From NCBI GenBank assembly GCA_001310715.1, contig BAXV01000001.1:1-64000 (forward strand): 64,000 nt of DNA, given 5' to 3'. The DNA is from Pseudovibrio sp. JCM 19062. GTDB lineage: Bacteria; Pseudomonadota; Alphaproteobacteria; Rhizobiales; Stappiaceae. The number at the start of each line of letters is the position of its first letter. Position 1 is the stretch's first letter. Under the pieces are notes generated by a model that worked only from the letters and a program-made list of their open reading frames with translations, was not told where the DNA came from and did not search any database. Positions 51,504 through 60,947 of this stretch are shown piece by piece. Made by a program: the position numbers and the translations under genes.

Positions 51504-54308
51504 CTATAGATCCAGCTGAGCCTGAGGATCACCGATGTCTTCCATTCGAATGCTTGCAGCTTCGCGGGTCAGGTCAGACCACACCGCAATAAGGCCGTTG
51601 TAAGAGGTGGCCTCTTTGGCGTCCTTGCGCTTGCTGGAGCATATCTCGTAGAGCAGATACGCCAGCTCCTTTACGTCCTCGGCTTTGTCTTTTAGTTTTT
51701 TTGAGAACGATTGCGGCTGCGTATTCGCCATCATTTTCCAAAGTGCGAATTAGGTGCTGACAGCTTTCCCAAATAGTAAGGTGCGTGTCATTCAGCGGGT
51801 CCCAATCTGTGTCCAGCTCCTCGCGTGCCCACAGTTTTACTTGACCAGCAGAAGATGAAACTATTCCCGCATGCTTTACGCTTTCAACGGAGGTTCCCCG
51901 CGCTTGGGCCAGATTGTTGCCGGTTCCATAGTCTCCAGCTCCAAAGCCAAACTGCTCAAACCATGTGATCGCAAAGCGCGTTTCGGCGTCATAGTCACCT
52001 TGAGAACCGGTAAGGTAGTCGTCTAGTTCGCGGTTGATGAGCTGTAGCGCTGTTTTCACGCTCATGGGGCTATCATCACTCTCCAGAACCGCTTTGTAGC
52101 GGGAAAAAAACACCAATGCCGGGGCCAATGGCAGATTGCGGCATATCGGCAGGGGCGATGTTGGCAGCTTGCAATTCATCAAGTGAGGAGGGAAGTTCTC
52201 GCTGCAAAGCACGGATGAAACCTGCACGACTTATGGTTTCGGCACTTTCCTCTCGTTTACGGCAGACGAGAACAACAGAGTTGGCTAGGGCATTCGAGCC
52301 GATCCCCCTCATTCGATAAGTTTGTTCTGATCGCACAGGCCAAGTTGCGTTAATTTGTAACCCTGCGTTCATGATACTTTGTAGGAAGGTCGCCCAACCA
52401 GTAGAAACGATTCCTTCTTTCAGTATTTCACTTTGCTTGAAGGCGTAATAAATTGATATTGGAAACTGTTCGCTTACCTGTGTTGATATTTGCTGAATTG
52501 CTTTGCTCATTCCTTCTAAGAAGAAATTTTCGGCCTCTTTTTTTCCCCCCATTGCGACTGGGGGATGCAATTAGCTCTTCTGCTTTCGGAGTTTGCAGGA
52601 AGGCATAGAGATTTGGATATATCTTTCCTAGTAGTTTCCTTTGCCAGACGTAGAAGAAATCAGACAAATCTGCATATCCGATATTGTCATAATAGGGTGG
52701 ATCAGTAGATACGACTGAGTTAGGCAAAGTCTCCAATGATTGGGCATCATGCTGTTTTGAATTGCCAATAGCTAATGGCTCGTCCGCCCTAAACACTTCG
52801 CTGTGAAATTGACACCTGGTAGAAAGCCTCCCACGACATTTTCGAGAATATTTGCTTCGGCAAAATCCCATACCATTGGAATCGCCTGCCGGTTGAATAG
52901 ATGCATCACTTTTTGGTTGCTGTGACTCCAACCAGTGAGTGAGTTATTGAAGTCTGTACATCTACTGGAAATTGAAAGCGCCAAATACACACTTACCGCT
53001 TCTGCATACGCTTTGGCTCCGGTACCACCTTCACGGAGCGGATTCGGTTCGTCAGAGTGGCCAACGGTTAGCGCATCTTCTTCAATCTGTTTTCGCGCTT
53101 CGTGCACCAACTCACTAAAAGTATTCAGCGCGACTAATTGACGGTCGGTGAACAAGTCCCCGAATGTTTTCATCCCGTAATCAGGAGTAGTAAAAGCACG
53201 CCGATCATCAGATATGTTCTGATTTGGACGAATATCAGGTTTGGTGGATAACGCACAATTCTGCTGTTCAACAGTAGGTGCAAGATAAATGCGTCCTTTT
53301 TTTCCCTTCTGCCACTATTGCAATCAGAGATGTACCAAGTCCGTTCTTAGAGGCAACTTCTCGGATATGAGCTTGATTTATCGCTGTTCCAGAAATAATG
53401 CAGCGGAAGTTTGCGCCTCGCCCACTTTTTGTGCCAGTTTTCGCGGCAGCCAACTCTTCTTTGGTTCCTCCGCTACGAATGTGGTAGGAAATGGTTTTAT
53501 TCGCACGATCCACAATGGGTTCGATCCAAGCTTCTCTCCCCTTCTTGCTGGAAAGCAAAAAAACTAGACGCAATGGGAACCTGCACGCTTTCAAAAGCAG
53601 GGTCCGGGCTTGGCACGGTGCGGGACCAGATCCATGCAATTACCGAGGATTTACCTCCGCCATGTTCCGCTGGCAGATCAACTTTCGGGTAAAGATGGCC
53701 AATGCGTTCTAAAGCCTTTTCTCGCATCCATTCGCCGTAATATTTGACGTCCTCAGCTAACCCTTCGGCGTTTCTGTAATTAAGCTCTTCAGGCCACCCG
53801 GATGAATAGGTATTTGGTCTTTGAACTTGGGCGGAATTTCGATCATCGCCTTGCCGATCATCACCGCTACAGGATTAAGGTCACTGCCGAATGCAGGTAA
53901 ACCGAAGCGTTGTGCTTCAGCAGGAATAGAGAAGCCACCCGCAAAAGGGTCGTAGACGTTGGGAAGTACGCCGTCACAACTTCTTAAAATTTCTTTATGC
54001 GCTTCTGTAAAGAGTTCTTCATTCTGGCTGTTCTTCCAATCAGCCAATTTCTCGATAATGCGAAATAACCGCTCTCGTTCGTCGTGTTGAGTTTCAGGCG
54101 TTGGGAATTTATCTGGATGGCTTGAGGGGTCGTCGACTAACTGTGCAAATAAAATTGAACGACAAGCAACATGCGGACGTTTGGCCCACCAGTGATGTAT
54201 TCCTCGTGGATGGGCACCAATCCCGGGCATTTTTTTCATAGGCAGAACCGGCGCTTATCGCTCCAATGGTATGGCAACCTCGATCAGTTTCTTTTTGTAA
54301 GCGGTCAT
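51504..54308 (-). CDS. DUF1156-type adenine-specific DNA methylase-like protein (many frameshifts)
   Basis: Joined length is about 930 residues. The DUF1156 N-terminus MTAYKKKLIEVAIPLE (ATG 54308) leads to HPRGIHHWWAKRPHVACRSI. Then come VYDPFAGGFSIPAEA (SAM-binding type motif) and, far downstream, STDPPYYDNIGYADLSDFFY, the catalytic DPPY of N6-adenine methylases. The order is that of the COG1743 group, the methylase class of type 3 BREX (PglXI). Breaks occur near 54258, 54230-54236, 53789, 53556-53562, 53297-53303, 52800, 52538-52544, 52104-52110 and 51697-51702, mostly in A/T runs. Flanking gaps are 17 and 18 bases, so it is cotranscribed. Confidence 0.87.
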
Positions 54309-54325
54309 TTATACATCGGTCCTGT

Positions 54326-55171
54326 CTATTTCTTTAACTCAACCCGGTAAGCGTAAGGAGCGGTTTCATAGACCTGAACCACATCGCCCGGTGCAGCTTT
54401 GAATGTGTTAAAGAATGCTTTAGTGGAGGCACGGTCTCGAAAGAAGAGCTTGCTGCCGTCAATATCTGTTTTGGACAGTCTTTCCCCAGCCCAATCCACA
54501 TCCACCATTTGTGAAGCAAGCGACTGCTTGTTGCTGCGACCTATAATGTCATCTGGAAACTGATTGATGAAACCGCGAAGGTAAAAATGATTATTTTTGA
54601 TGTTACCTTCTGTCAAAGAAGTCTCGCCAACCAATGTTCCGCCACGAAATGATTTCGCTTGCTTCGATTTTTCTAACTGCCGAGGATTGTCATTTTTATG
54701 AGGGGATTTATGGAGCGTTGCTGTTGATTGTTTTAGCCGCGCTGGCTCGCTCGGCACTGCCTTCTCATGTTGCCCGAGAGATATAGTTTCCTGTGATTGG
54801 ATCGTCTTAATGCACTGTGGATCAAGATTAACCCAAGTCACAGCACCGTTCTTATGGATGTAAGGTACAGGTTCGGCAAAAGCCCGCACATTTTTCAGCA
54901 CCCAAGGAACTTTCCAGTCACCAATTTCGCCGGAAGTAATTATTTTTTCCGGGATGCGGTGCCGGTCAAAATTGTCGATCAGCTCAAAATTGCTTAGTCG
55001 TGGCAAAACTTCAACCAATTCAGCGGTACCAACGACCGTACCCGTACCCTTTTTTATTAAGCCAAATGGTCCGCGGTGCGCTGCGTTATTTTTCCGCATT
55101 TCCCATGTTTTTGAGCCGGTAAGAATAAATGAAATCCACGGATCATCAATAATAAGTGCCTTAGTAATCAT
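54326..55171 (-). CDS. ASCH-domain protein with a second C-terminal domain
   Basis: Intact, 281 residues. The N-terminal 125 residues show the ASCH pattern: ALIIDDPWISFILTGSKTWE, EMR, then GPFGLIKKGTGTVVGTAELV. ASCH belongs to the PUA/EVE-like folds that bind RNA or modified bases. A low-complexity linker (residues 130-175) leads to a C-terminal domain with FYLRGFINQFPDDIIGRSNK, VDVDWAGERLSKTDIDG and APGDVVQVYETAPYAYRV. That could be a beta-barrel DNA-recognition domain like those of restriction enzymes (inference). It lies 20 bases after the helicase gene and 17 before the methylase gene. Confidence 0.75.
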   Translation of the reverse strand: MITKALIIDDPWISFILTGSKTWEMRKNNAAHRGPFGLIKKGTGTVVGTAELVEVLPRLSNFELIDNFDRHRIPEKIITSGEIGDWKVPWVLKNVRAFAEPVPYIHKNGAVTWVNLDPQCIKTIQSQETISLGQHEKAVPSEPARLKQSTATLHKSPHKNDNPRQLEKSKQAKSFRGGTLVGETSLTEGNIKNNHFYLRGFINQFPDDIIGRSNKQSLASQMVDVDWAGERLSKTDIDGSKLFFRDRASTKAFFNTFKAAPGDVVQVYETAPYAYRVELKK

Positions 55172-55190
55172 AGAATAAAATCCGATAAAC

Positions 55191-58100
55191 TTAAGTTGGA
55201 ATCACAGAGCGACCTAGCAATTGTTTCAAGTTATACTGAACTGCGCTTTGGTCAAATCGTGGAGCCCTTTCATCTAGCGCACCGTGGATATAGCGCGGTT
55301 GGTCGGCAAAGCCATTTCGGACATTCACAAATGCAAGGATGAATTTTTCGGGTTCATGGAGGGATGTAATGATTTCTTGTTTCGTAATCATAACAGAATC
55401 TGCACCATCTACACGACCCTTTACCTCGATAAATCTAAATGATTTTGATTGAGGATTATAGGACGCGATATCATAGCCCACTTTTTGGGCCGATACATCT
55501 TCTGGTTGGTTCCCCAGTGCCTTTTCGGTTGCCATTACAGCATCCATTGCAGCAAGTTCAATCTCTCGTCTTGCTGCAGGATCTTCAGCAAAGCCGGTTG
55601 GCGCGTGCCCGTTTAGTTCAACAGCTCCTCGCAATTCAAGAAGACCCTTTGGGATAACGACCATTCCTCCGCGAATTTTCGGACGTTGCGAGGTAATGAA
55701 TTTTTCCTGCTCAATTACTTCTAGTCGGCGCTTTAGGCGTTCAGCAAGATTTTCTGCGCGGCGCTGCGCGTTCTGCCAGCTAAGACGGGTTTTCTTTCCC
55801 GCCTTTTCTTGCTCCTTTAATTCAAAAGCCCGATTGTCCCAATAATTTATTTCTTTCTTCAATCTTGTGCGAACTTCTTGCTCAACTTTCTGAATCTCGG
55901 GAATGCGTCGTTTTTTTGACCTCTTGAACGTGACTTTGGGCCATTTCCAATGTCGCGTAGTTGACTGCTGTTTGCTCCAAATTATCAGAAAGCCAGGATT
56001 CGTTAAGTAATTCAGTGACTAATGTAATTTCTGTTTCTGATGCGGGACGTAAATTGAGGTGAGGGGCAATACCGGCGTTTAAAACTGTGCCGTGCTTATC
56101 TACTGTTGCAAACTGCAATTTTTGTGAGACAACGTGTGGCAGGTCATTCGCGTTTTTGCGAGCATCCTGCACTGCGTGCTCTAATAGGAACAGTGCAGTT
56201 ACATCCTGTCTGTCATCGGATTCATCGACCAGCACAGCGCCCTGTTTTAGAAGCTGGTCATAACGCTCTCGCAAAACACTAATAGTTGCGTTCATCAGTG
56301 GGTGGCCGGGGTAAACAAAGGTTGCGACCGGCTGTAGAGTGATGTGCTTCTTATCGAAGCATATACGCTCATATTTTTTTTCTGGATCGGAGAACCAATT
56401 CCAATCTGGCGGTCCCGTTCCCGCAGTACCAAAGGGGTATGAAGTATCTCCCAGCGTCCATCTTCTCGTGGCTTTACCGTACCACCCAGGTGTTTGAAGG
56501 CTTCGATGAAAAAACTCTCAATGTGGTGGGGCTGCAGGCGTTGGGCTTGCGATTTTTCCATTTCCAACCGGAGTTCTTCAACCTTTGCTTCCGGCATCGT
56601 GTCATTGGTCAATGCTCTTCTTTGAAGCAATTCAACTAAATGATCTTGTTCAACGGCACCGTCAACCGCTTGCATAAGTTTTGCTTTTACGTCTTCTTGT
56701 TCGCCATATTGGATTGCGTCAATAAGCAAGTCCTTCAAGGCTACGCCTTCAAACAATTCTCCCAATACATCGTATACCCGGCCACCCAATGCCTCTCTGG
56801 CAGCTTCTAATTTTTCCAGGAGACGCGAATAAACTTCACCTTCGCGTGTATCGGCTGCGACAAGGTTCCAAAGGTGGCAAACTTCAGTTTGACCAATACG
56901 GTGAATACGGCCGAACCGTTGTTCAATTTTATTTGGGTTCCATGGAAGGTCATAATTTACCATCAAGTGACCACGCTGGAGATTTACGCCTTCCCCGGCT
57001 GCATCATTCGCGATGAGCACGCGCAAGTCTTTATCTTGCATGAACCGTTCGACAACTTTGCGACGTTCTTCGCGCGTCACACCGCCGTAAATTACATCGA
57101 CTGCTTCAGGGCGCCCAAGACGAGTGCGAACTTTTTCAAGTAAATAAAACAGCGTATCTTTGGGTTCTGTAAAAATAATAAGTTTGCGCTGATTTCCTTC
57201 ACCGTCCCGCATTAACTCATCATCAAGTATGCGGTTAAGCTGCGTCCACTTGGTATCAGTACCAGAGCTATAAACTTTCAGTGCCATAGCTTCCAGATTG
57301 CGGAGCGTTTCAACTTCTAGAGCAAGCTGTTCTATCGTTTCTGCCGAAGTTGCCCCGGTTGCAATTTGCTCCTCAAATGCGTCGACTTCTTGCTGGTCAA
57401 ATTCCTCCAAATTATCAAGCCTGTCATCGATATCATAACCGCCATGAGAGGTTGCTCCTTTCCCTCTTTGGCCGAGTTTTGCTTCGGCAAGATCGTTTTC
57501 CAGCCTTTCCCGTCTTCGTTTCAAAGACTTATAAATTGCAGCAGGAGAGGAGGCTAATCGGCGTTGAAGTATCTGTAATGCGAAGCCAACATTATTACGC
57601 TTGCGACCATCTGTGTCAGCAAAGCGTTGGACGCGGTTCATTTCTGTTCTGACGTAGTCAGTAACTGCGGCGTAAAGCTGTGCTTCTAGATCTGAAAGAT
57701 CGTATTTTACAGTATAGGCGCACCTTTCGGGAAAAAGTGGGCGGCCGTCAAAGCGAAGTAGCTCTTCCTTGGTTAATCTGCGCATCATATCGGCTGTATC
57801 AGCAAAATGAACGCCATCGCGGAAACGACCTTCGAAGCGGTCTCCGTCCAGTAATGCCATGAAAAGTTGGAAATCTTCCTCTTTACCATTGTGCGGCGTT
57901 GCAGACATCAGCAGAAAATGGCGACAAGCTTGACCCAGTTTCTGTCCGAGTTGGTAGCGTTTGGTGTATTTTACATCACCGCCGAAATAAGTCGCTGACA
58001 TACGATGGGCTTCGTCGCAAATTGTGAGATCCCATTCAGTGGATGCCATTAATTTTTGCTGTAGCTCTTCATTTCTTGCCAGGACATCCACCCGAACAAT

Positions 58101-58706
58101 TAGGTGATTTCTGTCGTCAAATGGGTTTCCTGAACGGGATGTTTCGATCATGTCGCGAGTCAAGATATCAAACTCAAGCCCAAATTTTTCTCCTAGCTCA
58201 TCTTGCCATTGTTCAACAAGGCTTCCAGGTGCTACGATAAGGCAGCGTTCTAAATCACCTCTGGCGATAAGTTCCTTTACCAATAGGCCTGCCATAATGG
58301 TTTTGCCTGCGCCGGGGTCATCCGCGAGCAAGAACCTAAGCGGCTGTCTAGATAACATCTCCTGATATACTGCCGATATTTGATGCGGCAAAGGATCAAC
58401 GATACTTGTATGGATAGCTAAATATGGATCAAAGTAGTGTGCCAGCTTTATACGATTGGCTTCGGTTACAAGACGGGCCATGTCAGCAGGAGCATCAAAT
58501 GACCATTGTCGTCCATTTTGGCGCAACTCTATGTTAGTTTCTTCTTCCCGATAAACTGTTCTTTCACGGACCTGCCCAGCGGTGTCACGATATACTATAT
58601 TTAGTGCTTGGTTTCCGATCCAATCTAGAGAAACAATCTCGACATTTTGGGAAGGAACAATACCTTTGACTAATGCTCCTACACGCAGTGACTCTAACTT
58701 GCTCAT
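55191..58706 (-). CDS. SNF2-type helicase with C-terminal DUF3883 (BrxHII/DrmD-like; two frameshifts)
   Basis: About 1,170 residues. Helicase motifs: I RFLLADDPGAGKTIMAGL (residues 125-142), II ICDEAHRMS (229-237), III LLMSATPHNG, V IANDAAGEGVNLQRG, VI KIEQRFGRIHRIGQ, so a full SF2/SNF2 core like the RapA-related helicases. Breaks lie in T8 (56374-56381) and T7 (55911-55917). The C-terminal region ends in DUF3883 with VGYDIASYNPQSKSFRFIEV and KGR, a D...ExK arrangement reminiscent of PD-(D/E)xK nucleases. The same helicase class is BrxHII in type 3 BREX and DrmD in DISARM. It is the first gene of the operon; GGGGGCGG precedes ATG 58706. Confidence 0.9.
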
Positions 58707-58779
58707 GGATTAACCGCCCCCAACTTTCAGTTTTCTCGATGCTGTCATAGCCTCCATCGCAAAATCTAGAGTGCCATGT

Positions 58780-58807
58780 GGTAATCCCCCATTAATGGAA
58801 GATTACC
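58780..58807. repeat. IS3-end-like palindrome upstream of the defence operon
   Basis: GGTAATCCCCCATTAATGGA at 58780 matches the right end of the IS3 element at 47.7 kb (GGTAATCCCCC then an ATTAATGG-like stretch). It is closed by GATTACC at 58801-58807, giving a 7-bp inverted repeat with GGTAATC. It looks like a solo IS end or a junction left after excision, 74 bases upstream of the helicase gene. Confidence 0.55.
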
Positions 58808-58944
58808 TTTCCAAAGCGTTCGATAAGAGTATCCAGCTGACGAGTGAAACGTACTGCGCCAATGCAAAGTCCACGAGAACACCTAAATTTTGCTGAGTTA
58901 ATCATCGATGACATTGAACGGGTGTATGCAGAGCTGCCCTAAAA

Positions 58945-59421
58945 TTATTTTGATTTTAGATAGGCACTGAACGAATAAGAAGTAATCGGGCGGCCATTGA
59001 TTGAAGCTAAGGCCGCACCAAGATGAACAGCCGCGTCAAGCTCCTCACTTGGGTTACCGCGAAGGTCAAAACGCACTGCGTAGTCTATTGAATAGTTGAT
59101 GACAAATCCGAACGTCTTGCCAAATGAGGGGATTTTGTCAGGAACAATCTCTAGCACCTGCTTCACATAAGAAGTTGAGCTGGAACCTTCTTCAAAATCG
59201 ATCTGGCGCTGTTTGGCAAATCCACCTAGAGCAGCAACAAAAATCGGCTGCGGTACAGTTCGTTCACTCAAGACAATTGCGTGGGGTTTGAATGTGCTTG
59301 CATATGCAGCTTTGTCTTTGGCAAGAGCATCAGATTTAAAATCCTCAATCGCCCGACTGACTGCCTCTTTATCAACTTGCAAGAGCTCTGCAAGTTGGGT
59401 TCTAAATTGTTCTGCCCCCTT
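58945..59421 (-). pseudogene. 5'-truncated hypothetical gene next to an IS remnant
   Basis: An open frame continues from an in-frame TAG at 59424 down to 58945. It has no ATG; a TTG at 59382 is the only start. The readable part includes EDFKSDALAKDKAAYASTFK and FGFVINYSIDYAVRFDLRGN. The N-terminus seems lost where the IS3 remnant (59430-59528) adjoins. The visible 145-160 residues resemble a compact cytosolic domain; no family recognised. Confidence 0.4.
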
Positions 59422-59429
59422 CTATTAAG

Positions 59430-59528
59430 TCTGATTTTATGAAGAAATTTCGTTTCAGCGATGCGCAGATCATTGCAATATTGAAGCAGGGCAAAAACGG
59501 TATTCCGGTAGCACAACTGTGCCGGGAG
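59430..59528 (+). pseudogene. IS3 OrfA remnant
   Basis: MKKFRFSDAQIIAILKQGKN at 59439 and GIPVAQLCRER are about 85 percent identical by eye to the start of the complete transposase at 46605. The similarity stops abruptly at 59528 and the upstream IS terminus is missing. It is a fragment from a related but not identical IS copy, so it marks an older insertion and deletion event. Confidence 0.8.
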
Positions 59529-59672
59529 AGGCTCAGGATTTTCATAGACTTACTCGGACAGCAAATTAGCTCATTATTAATCAAAAATGTAATTTCAAGT
59601 TATCCTTCTACAATTTCTGAATGTTTTTTTCTCTGTAATACGGAAAAGCGGTCAAACCTTCTGGAGTTGATA

Positions 59673-60017
59673 ATGATCACACGGTTTGCGGGAATAGTTT
59701 CCATACTCCTTTCCTCAGCTACAATCGCTACAGCTGACGATATATCCCCGCTCGTGGGCGGTTGGGTTGCGCAGGGTGTTCCTTGTAAAGCATTGGAAGA
59801 CTATTCCCATGAGATGATCTTAAAAATCAAACCTGATCTTATTGAAGGCTATGAATTCGATTGCCGGATCCGCTCGGTAAATAGACAAGGCAATACCTAC
59901 GAATTATCGACCATCTGCGAAGGCGAAGGTGAAAGCTATCGCGCCCAATTCGAAATTACGTCAGTGAGCAAAAATGAGATCAAAAGACCATCGGTTACTT
60001 ATCAGCGTTGTTATTAG
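59673..60017 (+). CDS. Small secreted protein (unknown)
   Basis: 114 residues with a signal peptide (ITRFAGIVSILLSSATIATA, cleavage near ADD). The mature part has three or four cysteines (GVPCKALED, EFDCRIRS, STICEGEGE, YQRCY), suggesting disulphides in a periplasmic beta-rich fold. ATG 59673 has GGAG at 59662-59665; the open frame extends upstream into the IS remnant but this is not coding. It overlaps the next gene by 44 bases. No family recognised. Confidence 0.65.
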   Translation: MITRFAGIVSILLSSATIATADDISPLVGGWVAQGVPCKALEDYSHEMILKIKPDLIEGYEFDCRIRSVNRQGNTYELSTICEGEGESYRAQFEITSVSKNEIKRPSVTYQRCY

Positions 60018-60432
60018 TTCCAGTCTTACGCTCGGAGCTATAAGTGCATCATATGCAGACCGGTTTATTGCTGCCGGTGGCAATATGGGTGGTTACTATC
60101 AGGCTTATTTTGTCTCAAAAGAAGATTTGCGTCTTGGAGAAAGCTGGATAGCGAACATCAAGAAGATTGGGAATGATGGAACTGTATCCGTTAGAGAATA
60201 TATCGTAAATTGTAACAACACCATGCCGCACGTGGTGACGCCTTTTGAAACCACGTTTGAAATAGATCTTTATACTGATCCTCCTTCCGCGACCCAACTT
60301 GAACATGAAATCTGGTATGCTGTCTGTGTGGGTAATTTTGGTGTTTTTAGTTACGACGAAGCAGACAATCTCATAGAAAACGAAAGCTTAGCCAAGCAAA
60401 AAAATGAGCGATGGCAGCCTCTTATCGGTTAA
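59974..60432 (+). CDS. Secreted protein of unknown function
   Basis: 152 residues. The signal peptide is LLISVVISSSLTLGAISASY with cleavage before ADRF. The mature protein has FIAAGGNMGGYYQAYFVSKE and two cysteines (YIVNCNNTM, YAVCVGNFG). It overlaps both neighbours and reads in a different frame from each, which suggests a compact operon, although a frame error joining it to the next frame cannot be excluded. No domain recognised. Confidence 0.6.
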   Translation: MRSKDHRLLISVVISSSLTLGAISASYADRFIAAGGNMGGYYQAYFVSKEDLRLGESWIANIKKIGNDGTVSVREYIVNCNNTMPHVVTPFETTFEIDLYTDPPSATQLEHEIWYAVCVGNFGVFSYDEADNLIENESLAKQKNERWQPLIG

Positions 60433-60676
60433 CCGGGGTAATCCTCATCCAATGGAACAGATGCGTAATCTGATCCCTATTGAGATTGTAGGAGAAGGCA
60501 AATTTGCCGAGTTTTCAGGACCAGCCGTTCTGTATTGTTCGACTTCGGTACCAACCCTATATTTCCCAAAAACAGACCGTCTCTTTGAAATTTCTGTTAT
60601 CGACAATACGTATACATATAGCGAAATTGATCAGGAATTAGCGCTGGCGATCCATCAAAACTATTGTCGTGATTAA
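60404..60676 (+). CDS. Hypothetical protein, possibly the C-terminal part of the preceding gene
   Basis: A 90-codon frame that starts inside the preceding gene. It reads EQMRNLIPIEIVGEGKFAEF then SGPAVLYCSTSVPTLYFPK and ends with HQNYCRD. No signal peptide is present although its two neighbours are secreted, and cysteines are spaced similarly, so it may be the true C-terminus of the preceding protein after a one-base error near 60400-60432, where an A7 run lies. Confidence 0.4.
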   Translation: MSDGSLLSVNRGNPHPMEQMRNLIPIEIVGEGKFAEFSGPAVLYCSTSVPTLYFPKTDRLFEISVIDNTYTYSEIDQELALAIHQNYCRD

Positions 60677-60737
60677 GGCGTTACCGCCAAGGTGTTTGTC
60701 TTTCGACGGCAAACTTGACGGCATTGATAAAATCACG

Positions 60738-60884
60738 CTATTCCTGCGAAAGCACCGAAGTAAATTTGGTGATAGAGGCAATGAGTTCGTCAATTTCTTG
60801 CTTTTGTTCTCCTAAATGACCCTGGGTCTTCAAAAGCTTCTCCAATTCATCAAGCCTGTGGTTGATCTTCATTTTTATCGACAT
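60738..60884 (-). CDS. 48-residue coiled-coil protein
   Basis: ATG 60884 follows AAGGAG at 9 bases. The protein MSIKMKINHRLDELEKLLKT continues with a Glu/Lys-rich helix (EQKQEIDELIASITKF) and stops at 60738. The heptad spacing suggests a small coiled coil. It lies about 60 bases downstream of the HUH-type gene on the same strand. Small genes of this kind often follow rep genes in mobile elements; function unknown. Confidence 0.5.
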   Translation of the reverse strand: MSIKMKINHRLDELEKLLKTQGHLGEQKQEIDELIASITKFTSVLSQE

Positions 60885-60947
60885 TGCCTCTATCTCCTTG
60901 TTACTTTTTCAGCCGCTTTCTACTCACAATTCCAAACCGATTGCGTT

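Noticed and set aside
51504..54308. Several separate small methylase and hypothetical genes
   Set aside because: Joined across A/T runs the pieces align in order with a single DUF1156-type protein; separate genes would each lack starts and ribosome-binding sites.
48140..58706. Canonical type I, II or III restriction-modification system
   Set aside because: No HsdS/HsdR pair, no stand-alone restriction endonuclease, and the methylase class, DUF499 ATPase and SNF2 helicase fit BREX/DISARM-related systems better.
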